Source of the DNA: Microcystis viridis FACHB-1342
Lineage (GTDB): Bacteria; Cyanobacteriota; Cyanobacteriia; Cyanobacteriales; Microcystaceae
DNA length: 64,000 nt
Reading direction: 5' to 3'
Assembly (NCBI RefSeq): GCF_014698335.1
Contig: NZ_JACJSV010000001.1
Location: forward strand, 124,001 to 188,000
The position numbers were made by a program, and so were the translations under genes. Positions 18,246-28,590 of the stretch are shown here, in pieces. The notes beneath the pieces were generated by a model. That model was not told the origin of the DNA and made no database searches. It saw nothing but the letters and a program-made list of their open reading frames with translations. Numbering within the stretch: position 1 is the stretch's first letter; each line of letters begins with the position of its first letter.

Positions 18246-19649
18246 TTAACCATCGGCAACGTAGGGATTGACCATCTTAGCGGGGTCAACAATGCGATCA
18301 AAATCCTCTTCCTCGATGTATCCTAGTTGCAAGGCTGCCACTTTCAGTGTTAAATCCTTTTTTAGGGCATAATGAGCGACGTAGGCAGCCTTTTGGTAGC
18401 CAATCACGGGACTTAGAGCAGTCACCAGCATCAAGGATTGATTTAAAAAAGTCTCAATTTGTTTTTGATTAGCAGTCATCCCCTTAACCAAAAACTGACA
18501 GAAATTAGCGCAACCATCCGTGAGCAAACGGATAGACTGCATGAGATTATGAATCAACAGCGGTTTATAAACATTCATCTCCAGATGTCCCCCAGCGCCT
18601 CCCATCGTCACCGCTAAATCATTAGCCATCACCTGCACTGCTATCATCGATAAAGCTTCGCATTGGGTGGGATTAACTTTCCCCGGCATAATTGAAGAAC
18701 CCGGTTCATTTTCCGGCAGCTGTAATTCTCCGATTCCACAACGGGGACCACAGCTAAGTAAACGGATATCATTAGCAATTTTATAGAGGGAACTAGCGAT
18801 AGTTTTCAATCCCCCGCTCAAGAAAACTAGAGCATCGTGGGAACCTTGCACGGTAAACTTATTAGGAGCGGTAATAAAGGGTAATTTGGTCAGATTAGCG
18901 ATTTCGGCAGCCACATCTCGATCAAAATCTGGAGGAGCATTAATTCCCGTACCCACTGCTGTTCCTCCCAAGGATAAACGATAGACTTTTTCTAGACATT
19001 TTTCTAGCCAATCGCTGCCATCATCTAATAAACCCACATAACCGGAGAATTCTTGTCCGAGGGTTAAAGGGGTGGCATCCTGTAGGTGAGTGCGACCAAT
19101 TTTAACTATATTTGCCCATAATTGCGCCTTTTCATCGAGACTATTCCGTAATAGTTGCAGACTGGGAATTAATTTTTCCTTGACTGCCAAGGCAACGGCA
19201 ATATACATGGCCGAGGGAAAGGAATCATTAGTCGATTGGGACATATTAACATGATCGTTAGGATCCACGGGCGTTTTGCTACCCAGAGGATTCCCCGTCA
19301 GTTGACTGCAACGATTGGAGATGACTTCGTTGATGTTCATGTTAAACTGGGTGCCACTTCCCGTCATCCAAACGTAGAGGGGAAAGTTATCTGCGTGTTG
19401 TCCGGCTAAAATTTCATCGCAGACTTGACAGATAAGGTTTTTTCTCTCCTGACTGAGACGATTTTTTTGCTGATTGACAATTGCACAGGCTTTTTTGAGA
19501 ATGGCATAGGACGCGATCATCTCCCGGGGCATGAGATTATCACCGATACTAAAGTATTGTAGAGATCTTTGGGTCTGCGCTCCCCAAAGTTTATCGGCAG
19601 GTACGGGGATTTCTCCCATGCTGTCTTTCTCGATGCGAAATTCTGTCAT
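18246..19649 (-). CDS. fumC: Fumarate hydratase class II
   Basis: Interconverts fumarate and malate. The fumarase/aspartase signature [16 protein letters not shown] is present, with [12 protein letters not shown] and [18 protein letters not shown] use the ATG at 19647-19649 ([20 protein letters not shown]), giving 467 residues, the usual length; the open frame upstream has no family similarity. The gene points away from yggT, with about 240 bp between their starts. Confidence 0.96.
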   Translation of the reverse strand: MTEFRIEKDSMGEIPVPADKLWGAQTQRSLQYFSIGDNLMPREMIASYAILKKACAIVNQQKNRLSQERKNLICQVCDEILAGQHADNFPLYVWMTGSGTQFNMNINEVISNRCSQLTGNPLGSKTPVDPNDHVNMSQSTNDSFPSAMYIAVALAVKEKLIPSLQLLRNSLDEKAQLWANIVKIGRTHLQDATPLTLGQEFSGYVGLLDDGSDWLEKCLEKVYRLSLGGTAVGTGINAPPDFDRDVAAEIANLTKLPFITAPNKFTVQGSHDALVFLSGGLKTIASSLYKIANDIRLLSCGPRCGIGELQLPENEPGSSIMPGKVNPTQCEALSMIAVQVMANDLAVTMGGAGGHLEMNVYKPLLIHNLMQSIRLLTDGCANFCQFLVKGMTANQKQIETFLNQSLMLVTALSPVIGYQKAAYVAHYALKKDLTLKVAALQLGYIEEEDFDRIVDPAKMVNPYVADG

Positions 19650-19890
19650 CTTTAAGTTACTTCTGCATCTGGCCTGAAAAGAGAGGGTCTCCAGGACGAC
19701 ACGGATTCCCACTATAAGAAAAGTATAAGTCAAGTCTGGCTGGTTTGTCAAGCCCTATGGGGACTTTTTCTGTCGGCATTTTTATCCAGGAGGTTGACAA
19801 GAATAACTGGCAGGGTGCTGCAGTGATTATGAGACAAAAACTGTTATATTTTAGGGAAGATAATCAGTAAAAAAGACGGGATTGGAGACT

Positions 19891-20178
19891 ATGGACACAG
19901 CGATCGCATTAAGTTGGACATTGGGAATTATCTTAGGGTTGATGACCCTTTTGTTTATCTTACGGATCGTGCTGACTTGGAATCCACAGGTAGATTTAAA
20001 TAGCTTCCCCTTTAATATTATTGCCTGGCCAACAGAACCTTTTTTAATCCCCGTGCGTAAACTCATACCCCCCTTAGGAGGAGTTGACATTTCTCCGATT
20101 ATTTGGGTGGGAATTTGTACGCTGCTGCGGGAAATTCTTCTCGGTCAACAGGGTTTAATTACCATGGCCTTAAAATAA
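19891..20178 (+). CDS. YggT family membrane protein
   Basis: A 95-residue protein with two hydrophobic segments around an amphipathic region. The YggT/Ycf19 hallmarks are RIVLTWNPQVDLN and the AWPTEPFLIPVRKLIPPLGGVDISPI block. Plant and cyanobacterial YlmG/Ycf19 relatives affect nucleoid and thylakoid organisation. The ATG at 19891 is preferred over a TTG nine bases upstream. Confidence 0.93.
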   Translation: MDTAIALSWTLGIILGLMTLLFILRIVLTWNPQVDLNSFPFNIIAWPTEPFLIPVRKLIPPLGGVDISPIIWVGICTLLREILLGQQGLITMALK

Positions 20179-20261
20179 TTAGACCTCTTGGATATTGGGT
20201 GAAAAAGGTTGACAATGCCCCCAGAACAGTTAAGCTTATTTTAATCTCTGTAATTGCGTTT

Positions 20262-21869
20262 ATGGCTCATTTAAGTTATGAAAAACTCAATTTAACCACA
20301 AAAATCGCCTATGGTGCTGGCGATTTGGGACCAGCTATCACTGCCAATATCTCAGTATTTTACCTGCTATTTTTCCTCACTGATGTGGCAGGATTATCGG
20401 CAGGATTAGCCGGTAGTGTGCTGATGGTGGTGAGAATTTTCGACGCTATTAACGATCCGATTATTGGTATGTGGAGCGATCGAACTCGTACTATCTGGGG
20501 TCGTCGCTTACCATGGATGTTATTGGGGTCGATTCCCTTCGGAATTAGCTATTTTTTACTGTGGTTAATCCCGACCAATAACCAATTATGGTTATTTTTA
20601 TATTATATTTTTATCGGCATTATTTTTAATTTAACCTACACGGTAGTCAATCTTCCCTACCAGGCCCTCACCCCTGAATTAACTTATGATTATAATGAGA
20701 GAACCCGCTTAAATAGTTTTCGTTTTGCCTTTTCGATCGGGGGTAGCATTCTCTCATTAATTCTCTATATTCTCGTCTCATCGTCCTATGCCAATGATCT
20801 CCATAAAGCTTTTTTATTGTTAGGTGTAGTTTGTGCTTTAATCTCAATTATAGCAGTTATTTGGTGCGCTTTAGTTTTACAAGAACGAGGAGCAAAAGCG
20901 ATTCTCAATCCCGCTCAGAAAAAAGTTTTGGCAATTGCTTTTATAGTTATCGGTGCGCTTTCCTTGGTCTATGGAGTAGGAAAAATGGGGGGAAATCCCA
21001 GAGACTTTATCGCTATTTCCACAATTTTATTAGGAATAGAAGGGATAGTTTCTGGTTTAACTATTTACTATGGTAAAACTGAAAATCATCTCAGGGATGG
21101 TGCGGCAATTAAACAGAGAGAAGCTGCTGATAATACCGAAACTATTCCCCTGAAAGAACAATTAAAAATAGTTTTTGGTAATCGTCCCTTTTTATACGTT
21201 ATTGGCATCTATCTTTGTGCTTGGTTAGGAGTACAATTAACCGCCTCGATTTTGGTTTACTATGTCGTCAGCTACATGAGACTATCGGAAGCAGAATCGG
21301 GTTTAGTCGCTTTAGCAGTACAGGGGACAGCTTTAGTGATGTTATTTTTTTGGCAAGCAGTTAGTCAAAAATTAGACAAAAAGATAGTCTATTTTTTAGG
21401 GATGATATTCTGGATTATTGCCCAAATTGGTTTATTTTTGCTCCAACCGGGAGAAATAACTTTAATGTATATTTTGGCAGTTTTGGCGGGATTTGGCGTA
21501 TCTGTGGCCTATTTAATTCCTTGGTCAATGGTTCCTGATGTGATTGAATTAGACGAATTAGAAACAGGAAAACGTCGAGAAGGTATTTTTTATGCTTTTA
21601 TGGTACTTTTGCAAAAAATTGGTTTAGCTTTGGGGTTATTTCTTGTCGGTATTGCTCTAGAAACATCGGGGTTTAAACCGAGAATACCAGGAGAAGCAAT
21701 TCCCCTGCAGCCGGATAGTGCTTTAATAGCAATTCGCCTAGCAATTGCACCTTTACCGGCATTTTTTCTGATCATTAGTTTAATTCTTGCCTATTTTTAT
21801 CCAATTACTCGCCAAGTTCACGCCGAAATTTTAGACCAATTAGCAGCAAGAAGACCAGAGGAAAAGTAA
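20262..21869 (+). CDS. GPH-family MFS cation symporter (melibiose carrier-like)
   Basis: A 535-residue polytopic transporter. The N-terminal YGAGDLGPAITANISVFYLLFFLTD is diagnostic of the glycoside-pentoside-hexuronide:cation symporter family, followed by DAINDPIIGMWSDRTRTIWGRRLPWML. About twelve helices are evident. There is an unusual ~70-residue insertion near the middle (around IVIGALSLVYGVG to AAIKQREAAD) with extra hydrophobic segments. Substrate unknown; sugars are the family norm. The start is the ATG at 20262, 83 bp after the YggT stop. Confidence 0.9.
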   Translation: MAHLSYEKLNLTTKIAYGAGDLGPAITANISVFYLLFFLTDVAGLSAGLAGSVLMVVRIFDAINDPIIGMWSDRTRTIWGRRLPWMLLGSIPFGISYFLLWLIPTNNQLWLFLYYIFIGIIFNLTYTVVNLPYQALTPELTYDYNERTRLNSFRFAFSIGGSILSLILYILVSSSYANDLHKAFLLLGVVCALISIIAVIWCALVLQERGAKAILNPAQKKVLAIAFIVIGALSLVYGVGKMGGNPRDFIAISTILLGIEGIVSGLTIYYGKTENHLRDGAAIKQREAADNTETIPLKEQLKIVFGNRPFLYVIGIYLCAWLGVQLTASILVYYVVSYMRLSEAESGLVALAVQGTALVMLFFWQAVSQKLDKKIVYFLGMIFWIIAQIGLFLLQPGEITLMYILAVLAGFGVSVAYLIPWSMVPDVIELDELETGKRREGIFYAFMVLLQKIGLALGLFLVGIALETSGFKPRIPGEAIPLQPDSALIAIRLAIAPLPAFFLIISLILAYFYPITRQVHAEILDQLAARRPEEK

Positions 21870-22062
21870 ACATCAATTGTCGGCCGTCAGGAGACAGGAA
21901 ATTATTTTTTTATTCCCGAACTTCCTGTCCAAAAAAATCAGCAAACCCTTACCCTAAAGCATTTGTATTGACTTTTGAACTACTGATTACTGGGTACAAT
22001 CGACCCGGCAGCATAATGTCTTCAATGAGTATAATGTTATCGATAGCTAAATTGTACAAAAA

Positions 22063-22458
22063 ATGAAATCCTATCCAGTAGAGTTCCGTCAGAAAATCCT
22101 AGACTGTTATTATAACGAACCCATCTCTCAAAGACAATTAGCGAAAAGATTCTGTGTAACCTTAAGTTTCGTACAAAAGCTTTTGAAGCAATCTCGAGAA
22201 ACGGGAGATATTCGACCGAAGACTTATCGATGTGGCCGTCATTTAAAACTTACGCCAGAACAGATGATCGCCCTCGGTGATTTGATTGAGGAAAATAATG
22301 ACGCAACTCTAGCCGAACTATCGAAACTATTCCTAGAAAGAACCGGTATATTGTTAAGTGTGACTACAGTGGCAAGAATAGCCGAACGCTTGAGAATCAC
22401 CCGCAAAAAAAACTCTACACCCGACCGAAAAAGAGATAGAAAGAGTACAAAAACTTAG
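22063..22458 (+). pseudogene. IS630-family transposase remnant (N-terminal half)
   Basis: The 131 codons encode the helix-turn-helix half of an IS630-type transposase (MKSYPVEFRQKILDCYYNEP, SQRQLAKRFCVTLSFVQKLL, RPKTYRCGRHLKL). At the A8 run near 22407, the frame that continues the family sequence is the +1 frame. It reads LHPTEKEIERVQKLRQEY and then stops at ~22479. The whole DDE catalytic half is missing, so the copy is dead. No second transposase gene is nearby. Confidence 0.85.
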
Positions 22459-22616
22459 ACAAGAATACAAAGGATAAAATTCGGGATATATAAGATTAAA
22501 CCCTAATCTAGTTATGACCAAAATCCAAGCTCGATCGCTTAAAGTAACTAGAGCGCACGAGACTAGACCTCTTAAAAAAAACCAAAATTTTGCAACTATT
22601 ACGGAGATTACTAATT

Positions 22617-23678
22617 ATGACCACAAACAATGCCGAGAATAACTCAATCTATCCCGTGCGTTGGCAAGATAACAAAGTCTGGCTGATCGATCAAACCCGT
22701 TTACCCATGGAGTATGGGGAAGTTGAGATCACCAGCAGTGAAGCCATGGCCCGGGCGATCGAAACGATGATTGTGCGCGGCGCCCCGGCGATCGGGGTAG
22801 CGGCTGCATACGGTATGGTTTTAGGAGCGCAGGAAATTAAAACTGACCAGAAAGAGCAGTTTCTGGCCGATTTAACTAGAATAGCCGATCGATTAGCCCA
22901 AACCCGGCCCACGGCGGTGAATTTATTCTGGGCGATCGAGCGAATGTTAAAAGTGGCCAGGGAAAGTGGCCCAGAAGTGGCAATAATTAGCAAAAATCTC
23001 CTGGAAACTGCCCACAATATCCAAAAAGAAGACGTGGAAACCTGTCGGGCGATCGGTCATCATGGTTTATTGGCGCTGCCGGAGCAACCGGAAAAACTGA
23101 CAATTTTAACCCACTGTAATACTGGGTCTCTAGCCACGGCCAGTTATGGCACTGCTTTAGGGGTAATTCGTTCCGCTTGGACGGCGGGTAGATTAATACA
23201 AGTGTATGCAGATGAAACCCGGCCAAGGTTGCAAGGAGCAAAATTAACCGCCTGGGAATGTGCGCGGGAGGGAATTCCCGTCACCGTGATCACCGATAGC
23301 ATGGCGGCCCACTGTATGCAGCAAAAACTGATCGATGCGGTGATCGTTGGAGCCGATCGCATTGCGGCCAATGGGGACACGGCCAACAAAATCGGCACCT
23401 ATTCCCTCGCGGTGGTGGCAAAAGCTCATAATCTGCCTTTTTATGTGGCCGCGCCGCTATCGACGGTGGATTTTTCCCTTAAGGATGGTACGGGGATACC
23501 GATCGAACAGCGCGATAGTGCCGAAATTTATCAGGTGGGGACGACAACCCTTTGCCCTAGAAATGTTAATTTTTATAACCCTGCCTTCGATGTTACTCCC
23601 GCCGCTTTAATCACCGCTATCATTACCGAAAAAGGAGCGGTAACGCCGGCTGAATTAATTTTTTTACAGGAATCCTAG
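22617..23678 (+). CDS. mtnA: S-methyl-5-thioribose-1-phosphate isomerase
   Basis: Methionine salvage enzyme converting methylthioribose-1-phosphate to the ribulose isomer. It has the eIF2B-like fold with [14 protein letters not shown], the catalytic Cys in [18 protein letters not shown], and the catalytic Asp in [20 protein letters not shown]. The ATG at 22617 gives 353 residues, a standard length. Confidence 0.96.
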   Translation: MTTNNAENNSIYPVRWQDNKVWLIDQTRLPMEYGEVEITSSEAMARAIETMIVRGAPAIGVAAAYGMVLGAQEIKTDQKEQFLADLTRIADRLAQTRPTAVNLFWAIERMLKVARESGPEVAIISKNLLETAHNIQKEDVETCRAIGHHGLLALPEQPEKLTILTHCNTGSLATASYGTALGVIRSAWTAGRLIQVYADETRPRLQGAKLTAWECAREGIPVTVITDSMAAHCMQQKLIDAVIVGADRIAANGDTANKIGTYSLAVVAKAHNLPFYVAAPLSTVDFSLKDGTGIPIEQRDSAEIYQVGTTTLCPRNVNFYNPAFDVTPAALITAIITEKGAVTPAELIFLQES

Positions 23679-23687
23679 GGGGTGAGC

Positions 23688-23873
23688 TTTTTCCCCACTG
23701 ATACCATTTTTATCTGGATTGGGGACTTGCGCTTTGATAATGTACCTTTTGGGCGAACGCAGTTCGCCCCTACATTGTGGACAAAATCCGTTACTGTAGG
23801 GGCGCAAAGCTTGCGCCCTCCGATCGATTGGGATATTATTCCCACGCAAGTCCCTTGGCACAGTGGGGAAAAA
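23688..23873. repeat. Nested palindromic element (MITE-like)
   Basis: Four inverted repeats are nested: TTTTTCCCCACTG (23688-23700) with CAGTGGGGAAAAA (23861-23873); GGGACTTGCG (23722-23731) with CGCAAGTCCC (23845-23854); GGGCGAAC/GTTCGCCC (23751-23769); and GGGCGCAA/TTGCGCCC (23800-23818). CCCCTACA and TGTAGGGG link the two inner hairpins. The whole 186 bp could fold into one long branched structure. It begins 10 bp after the mtnA stop. Confidence 0.85.
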
Positions 23874-24389
23874 TTCCGCCTCAATCCAATTGGAGGTGAC
23901 GGCCAAGGGAAAAATGGGTAAGATCACTATTGACAAATAAACTAAAATAGCGTATGGGAATAACATCAAGGAAGACAATGATTAGGATTTGCTTTTATCT
24001 ATAGTTAAATGCTATTATTCAGCTTAATTAATCTTAGTTAATCCCCAGATATATCTTTTTGTTTACTTAAAAGATTTGTGTTGAGATAGTCTAAAAAAAT
24101 TAAATGAACCAGAGCTTGGTTTTATTCTCTTAAAACCCAAGCATCTCGAAAATTTATTCCTGTTAAATCTTTACCTCATCGAGATTTACACGATGTTATA
24201 GTACAAGAGTAAAGACCAAGATCGGAGTAGTAAAGTCTAGATTTGGGTAGATTTGAGTAGATTTTAGGGGAGGCTAAGTATATTTGCCATCTCTGCTTTT
24301 AGTAAGTATCAATAAAATCAACTGGAAACAGGTGATTGCCGAATGAAGATAAGAAAGTGGAATTCAATTCAAGGAAGGGAGTGAAGTAA
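23874..24389. other. Long AT-rich leader upstream of response regulator
   Basis: About 515 bp without a gene. It includes a degenerate tandem TAGATTTGGGTAGATTTGAG near 24237-24265 and ends in a purine-rich AAGGAAGGGAGTGAAGTAA just before the regulator's ATG. A long untranslated leader or a small RNA is possible, but nothing specific can be called. Confidence 0.5.
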
Positions 24390-25181
24390 ATGTTTAGGAA
24401 CGGCTCTAATAATCCAAAAGCCAAAATTATTGAATCATCGCCTAGTTCAGCACAACCGGGAAAAAATATGGATAAAGTGCGGGTTATCGTCATAGAGGAT
24501 CACGATTTAACCCGCATGGGGTTAGTGGCGGCTCTCCAGCATCGAGAGGGTATTCAATTGGTGGGAGAAGCCATCAGTGGATTACAGGGACTGAAACTGC
24601 TAGAGGAGACTAAACCCGATGTAGCGATCATCGATATAGCTTTGCCCATGATCGATGGGATTGAGTTAATGCGACGCTTCCAACAAAATTGCGGCGAAGA
24701 CAGCTTGGCTACGAAGATCCTCATGCTAACCATGTACAACACCCAAGAACAGGTTTTAGCGGCTTTTAGTGCTGGGGCTGATTCCTACTGTATGAAGGAT
24801 ATTAGCATTGATAAGTTAATCGAGGTGATTTATTCCACCCACGAAGGCAATCCTTGGATCGATCCCGTGATCGTCGGCGTTATTCGGCAACAAGTGCGCC
24901 AAAATTTTGCCACCAGTAGCCGCACCGACGGCAAAACAGTGATAATTCAAGGCGTTGACCCAGAACATCGCCAATTGCTGGAAAATGTGCCCCTAACAGA
25001 ACGAGAGCTAGAAATTCTCACTCTGATTGTCGGGGGTTTTAGTAATGCTCAGATTGGCAACCGACTCTATATCACTATCGGCACGGTGAAAACCCATGTC
25101 CGCAATATCTTAAATAAACTCTCTGTGGATGATCGCACTCAAGCGGCAGTGTTGGCCCTGCGATCGGGATTAGTGGACTAA
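24390..25181 (+). CDS. NarL/FixJ-family response regulator
   Basis: A 263-residue two-domain regulator. The receiver domain (~residues 30-150) has the acidic pocket VIEDHD, the phosphoacceptor Asp in VAIIDIALPMIDG and the conserved Lys in YCMKDIS. The LuxR-type HTH (~200-260) reads LTERELEILTLIVGGFSNAQIGNRL then TVKTHVRNILNKL. A good ribosome site (GGAG, 8 nt spacing) supports this start, though a Met at residue 27 would also leave an intact receiver domain. It may belong to the Rre1/Ycf29 group; no histidine kinase is adjacent, so partner and regulon are unknown. Confidence 0.93.
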   Translation: MFRNGSNNPKAKIIESSPSSAQPGKNMDKVRVIVIEDHDLTRMGLVAALQHREGIQLVGEAISGLQGLKLLEETKPDVAIIDIALPMIDGIELMRRFQQNCGEDSLATKILMLTMYNTQEQVLAAFSAGADSYCMKDISIDKLIEVIYSTHEGNPWIDPVIVGVIRQQVRQNFATSSRTDGKTVIIQGVDPEHRQLLENVPLTERELEILTLIVGGFSNAQIGNRLYITIGTVKTHVRNILNKLSVDDRTQAAVLALRSGLVD

Positions 25182-25185
25182 AAAA

Positions 25186-25215
25186 ACCGGCATCCTCTAG
25201 GGTTAGGATGCCGGT
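25186..25215. terminator. Bidirectional hairpin terminator between regulator and prk
   Basis: ACCGGCATCCT (25186-25196) and AGGATGCCGGT (25205-25215) form an 11-bp perfect stem with an 8-nt loop between two convergent genes. An A-run precedes it, which is a T-run for the prk strand, so termination is strongest for prk. Confidence 0.88.
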
Positions 25216-25232
25216 TCGGTAAAAACTAAAAA

Positions 25233-26234
25233 CTAGACTGACGCTGCCACTTTTGCTTCGGCTGCCATTAGTTTTTCGTAGGTTTCACGCATTTTGAGAC
25301 CGACTAAGACTTGGAATAAACCCGTACCATTGGTGGAACCGGGATAATCTTTGTGTTTGAGCAGTAATTCCGTCATTTCACCGTAGTATTTAGTGCCAGT
25401 TTTGCTCAAATGGCTTTCGATGTAGATCATTTCTTCGAGGTTATCGAATTGACCATCTAGTTCCAGAATCGACACTTCATTCCCCAAGAAGCCATCTGGA
25501 CCGTAGTAGAGTTTAATACCGGGATAAGTGCAGGTCAATTTACGACCACAGGGCCGCCAATCGATGGTGGAACCTTCATCAAACAGATAAGCGGGTTCAA
25601 AGTTTTCCACCCCTTCTTTCTGGATTAAACGAACCCGCAGTAACTTACTTTCGTGATCTTCAAGTAATTTGGTGGGCAGCACTTGAATCACCACGTCAGC
25701 GTACTGTCTTTGGGGATCGATATAGGCACTGAAATCCGGTTTTCTAGAATTAATGGCCGCCATCACATCATCATAGGTGTGACCGCGCTCGGCCATATCT
25801 CGTTGAATTTTCCAGTTAACTTTGACTTCATCGCTAATATCGAGATAAACGCTGAAATCTAATAGGGACCGGACTCGTTCATCATATAAGGGGTGTAGTC
25901 CCTCAATCACGATTACCTTATTCGGTTCGATGATTTCGGGGGGATCGATCATCCCCGTTTCATGATTATAAATAGGTTTATTAATGGCTTGACCTCCCTT
26001 AAGAGCTTTAATCTGCTCATACATCAGGTCAAAGTTATTCGCTTTCGGATTGAGTGCGGTGACACCCACCTCTTTTCTCTGTTTGCGATCGAGGCAATGG
26101 TAGTCATCTAAACAGATCACTGTCATAAACTCGGCCCCGAATAAATCGGTCAAACGACGTAAAAAAGTAGATTTCCCACAACCGGAGTCCCCAGCTACAC
26201 CGATTAGAACCACGCGCTCTGGCTTATTGGCCAT
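25233..26234 (-). CDS. prk: Phosphoribulokinase
   Basis: Calvin cycle enzyme making ribulose-1,5-bisphosphate. The P-loop is GVAGDSGCGKST, with the redox pair Cys19 (in DSGCGKS) and Cys41 (in VICLDDYH). A second C-terminal pair lies in WRPCGRKLTCTYPG. These cysteines allow thioredoxin control and assembly into the GAPDH-CP12-PRK dark complex (family knowledge). EGLHPLYDERVRSLLD is the catalytic region. Length 333 matches cyanobacterial form. Confidence 0.98.
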   Translation of the reverse strand: MANKPERVVLIGVAGDSGCGKSTFLRRLTDLFGAEFMTVICLDDYHCLDRKQRKEVGVTALNPKANNFDLMYEQIKALKGGQAINKPIYNHETGMIDPPEIIEPNKVIVIEGLHPLYDERVRSLLDFSVYLDISDEVKVNWKIQRDMAERGHTYDDVMAAINSRKPDFSAYIDPQRQYADVVIQVLPTKLLEDHESKLLRVRLIQKEGVENFEPAYLFDEGSTIDWRPCGRKLTCTYPGIKLYYGPDGFLGNEVSILELDGQFDNLEEMIYIESHLSKTGTKYYGEMTELLLKHKDYPGSTNGTGLFQVLVGLKMRETYEKLMAAEAKVAASV

Positions 26235-26599
26235 AGTTTCCCTCTAAATACACAACTAATTGTTAACCCTATAGTATGTAATTAAACCAGACTCTGGATC
26301 GAGCAGTACCCCGCCGCCACAAATTTCTGCTGCTGACAGGTTCGGCAAGAGCCTCACGCTAGAATGAGTAGGTATTTGATACTAGATAATCTGTTCAGAT
26401 CATACCGGAATCAGTGACCAAAATCAGTTATCAGTTATCAGTTATCAGTTATCAGTTATCAGTTATCAGTTATCAGTGGAAAGTCGCAAGTGGGGAGAAT
26501 ACACAAAAGCTGCCTCCTGTCTCCTGACTGGAAAGAGGGTGTGGGGAAAGAAACCTCTTTCATCTGTGCTGGTGAAAATTTTTTCATCGGGACTAACTC
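26235..26599. other. prk upstream region
   Basis: The prk promoter must be in this gap, but I do not see a clear -10/-35. The rest is a heptad array (separate entry) and sequence with GCCTCCTGTCTCCTGACT, the reverse of the GTCAGGAGACAGG motif seen elsewhere. No gene. Confidence 0.5.
26423..26477. repeat. Heptad repeat (ATCAGTT)x8
   Basis: Nearly eight perfect ATCAGTT units, the longest array of this family in the window. Read on the other strand it is the TGATAAC repeat seen at 3917 and 10593. Confidence 0.93.
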
Positions 26600-28414
26600 C
26601 TAATTCCCAACTGAGAGGGTGCGGTGGGTGTGGAGAAATGTCGTCATTTCCTCCACAGCTAGAGGGGAACTGATGCGATTGCCTTGCATTCTCTCACAAC
26701 CTAATTCTTGCAGGATTTCTAATTGTTGTTGGGTTTCTACTCCCTTGGCGATCGCTATTAAGTTAAAACTTTTCGCTACCGCCAGCAATGACGAGATAAA
26801 ACGGGTATCTTGGGGAGTATCAGTGAGTTTTTTTGTTAAAGATTGCTCTATTTTCAGTTTTTTCACGGGAAATTGACCGAGATAGGCGATCGAAGCGTAA
26901 CCGCTGCCAAAATCATCGAGGGTAATACTAATACCCAATTTCTGCAAATCCCCAAGAATTCGACCGGTTTCGCGGCTATTTTCCAGTAAACTTGTCTCAG
27001 TTATTTCTACCTCCAGAAAGAAAGGCCCGATTTGGGTTTCAGTCAAGACTTCTTTGAGGTTGGTGAGCAACTGGGGATCACGCAATTGGTGTGGGGACAA
27101 ATTGATCGAGATGGGGGTGTATAATAATCCCCGCTGCTGCCATATTTGTGCCTGTTGACAGGCATTTTTTAGTACCCAACGATTAAGCTCAAGGATTAAG
27201 TCGCTTTCTTCGACTAAGGGTAAAAAACGATTAGGGGGGATTAATCCGAATTGAGGGTGTAACCAGCACAATAATGCCTCCAATCCTTCCACTTGCCCCT
27301 GAATGATATTAACTTGCGGTTGATAGTAAAGAGCTAATTCATTATTTCTCATTGCCTGATAGAGAAAATATTCAACTTTAGAACTACGAGTATTTTTGGG
27401 GTGAACATTAACCGACTCTATCTGGGAGTTATCATTTATATTATTCTTAACTGCTACTAAATTTTCCTCCAGTTTCTGTAATATTACTTTCCTGTCTGTG
27501 CCGTCGGGGGGATAGATAACTGAACCTAAACTTAATCGCACGACTAGGGAGTGATTTTCGATTTCATTATTACTTTCTAGGGTTTTAATAATTCTTTGAC
27601 CAACCTTTTCTAGATCATTAGCATCATTAATTTGTGACAGCAGGATAATAAATTCGTACCCTCTCCAATGGGCGACTATATCCTCTGATCGCAAACTTTT
27701 TCTTAAACGTTCAATTAAGATTTTTAATAGTTTGTTCCCCAGTCGATAACCTAGTTGATTGTTGACATTTCTTAGCTGCCCTACATCCAATAATAATAGC
27801 CCGATCAGTTGATTATTTTTCTGGGCATTATTAATAGCACTTGAGAGGTGTTCATTAAAGAGGGAACGGTTAGGTAAATCCTTGAGAACAACCGAAGAAT
27901 ATTCCTCTTGAATCTTGCTATTAAAACTTATGATTTGCGATGGAGCTTGACGGAGAATTAAGGTACTTTTTGCATGGGGGTCATTATGGCTAGAATTGGT
28001 TTCATTTTCCGTAGGTTTCCCTTGTAACTGTTTTATATTTTCAACTGATTCTCGCTCTATTTTTGCTTGACTAGCTATTAAATGAAAACTGGCATTTATA
28101 TCACAGCCAAAGTTAATTAAATCACCATCTTTTAATTCATGAATTAAGCATTTAGACCCATTGACGTAAATGCCATTATGACTTTTATTTCCCTCTAAAT
28201 CACCATCAAGAATCCAATAGGAAAATTTTTGGCGATCAATACTCTTTTTAATTAAAGTCGCATGATAGCGAGACGCGTGTTTAGAGCGAAGAACAATTTG
28301 ATTATCAGACTTACGACCCAGAGAATATTTCATGTTCTCTAGGGTAATTGTTCTTCTACCTTGAGGATCTTCCACAATCAGGAGATAACGGGAATTGGAT
28401 GAACCATTAATCAT
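26600..28414 (-). CDS. FHA-GGDEF-EAL protein with degenerate catalytic motifs
   Basis: Domains in order: FHA (~15-110, with YSLGRKSDNQIVLRSKHASRYHA and HNGIYVNG), GGDEF (~180-330), and EAL (~355-600). The GGDEF loop reads RGYEF, so cyclase activity is doubtful. In EAL, several phosphodiesterase positions are altered: LKIEQS for the usual LKIDRS, AKGVET for AEGVET, and MQGNRI for QGYLF-like. EALLCW and DDFGSGY are kept. It may sense c-di-GMP or be regulated by phospho-threonine binding rather than make or destroy the messenger. Confidence 0.9.
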   Translation of the reverse strand: MINGSSNSRYLLIVEDPQGRRTITLENMKYSLGRKSDNQIVLRSKHASRYHATLIKKSIDRQKFSYWILDGDLEGNKSHNGIYVNGSKCLIHELKDGDLINFGCDINASFHLIASQAKIERESVENIKQLQGKPTENETNSSHNDPHAKSTLILRQAPSQIISFNSKIQEEYSSVVLKDLPNRSLFNEHLSSAINNAQKNNQLIGLLLLDVGQLRNVNNQLGYRLGNKLLKILIERLRKSLRSEDIVAHWRGYEFIILLSQINDANDLEKVGQRIIKTLESNNEIENHSLVVRLSLGSVIYPPDGTDRKVILQKLEENLVAVKNNINDNSQIESVNVHPKNTRSSKVEYFLYQAMRNNELALYYQPQVNIIQGQVEGLEALLCWLHPQFGLIPPNRFLPLVEESDLILELNRWVLKNACQQAQIWQQRGLLYTPISINLSPHQLRDPQLLTNLKEVLTETQIGPFFLEVEITETSLLENSRETGRILGDLQKLGISITLDDFGSGYASIAYLGQFPVKKLKIEQSLTKKLTDTPQDTRFISSLLAVAKSFNLIAIAKGVETQQQLEILQELGCERMQGNRISSPLAVEEMTTFLHTHRTLSVGN

Positions 28415-28590
28415 TTTTTCAGCACCTCGACAAAAGTGAAAATATAAGTTAATTTATTCTCTCAAAAGCTACGGCTTATTCGTCTTTAAGTTAATTTATT
28501 TTCTCAATAAAGTGTTGGGGGTAATTCGGAACAGTTACTTAACAGCAAATGTGTCACATCTTCGGGGTTCAAAGTCCGAGTCAACCAAAA

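Noticed and set aside
26423-26477. Tandem repeats considered as CRISPR
   Set aside because: Units are contiguous 7-mers without spacers, so they are simple heptad repeats; no CRISPR array or cas gene was seen.
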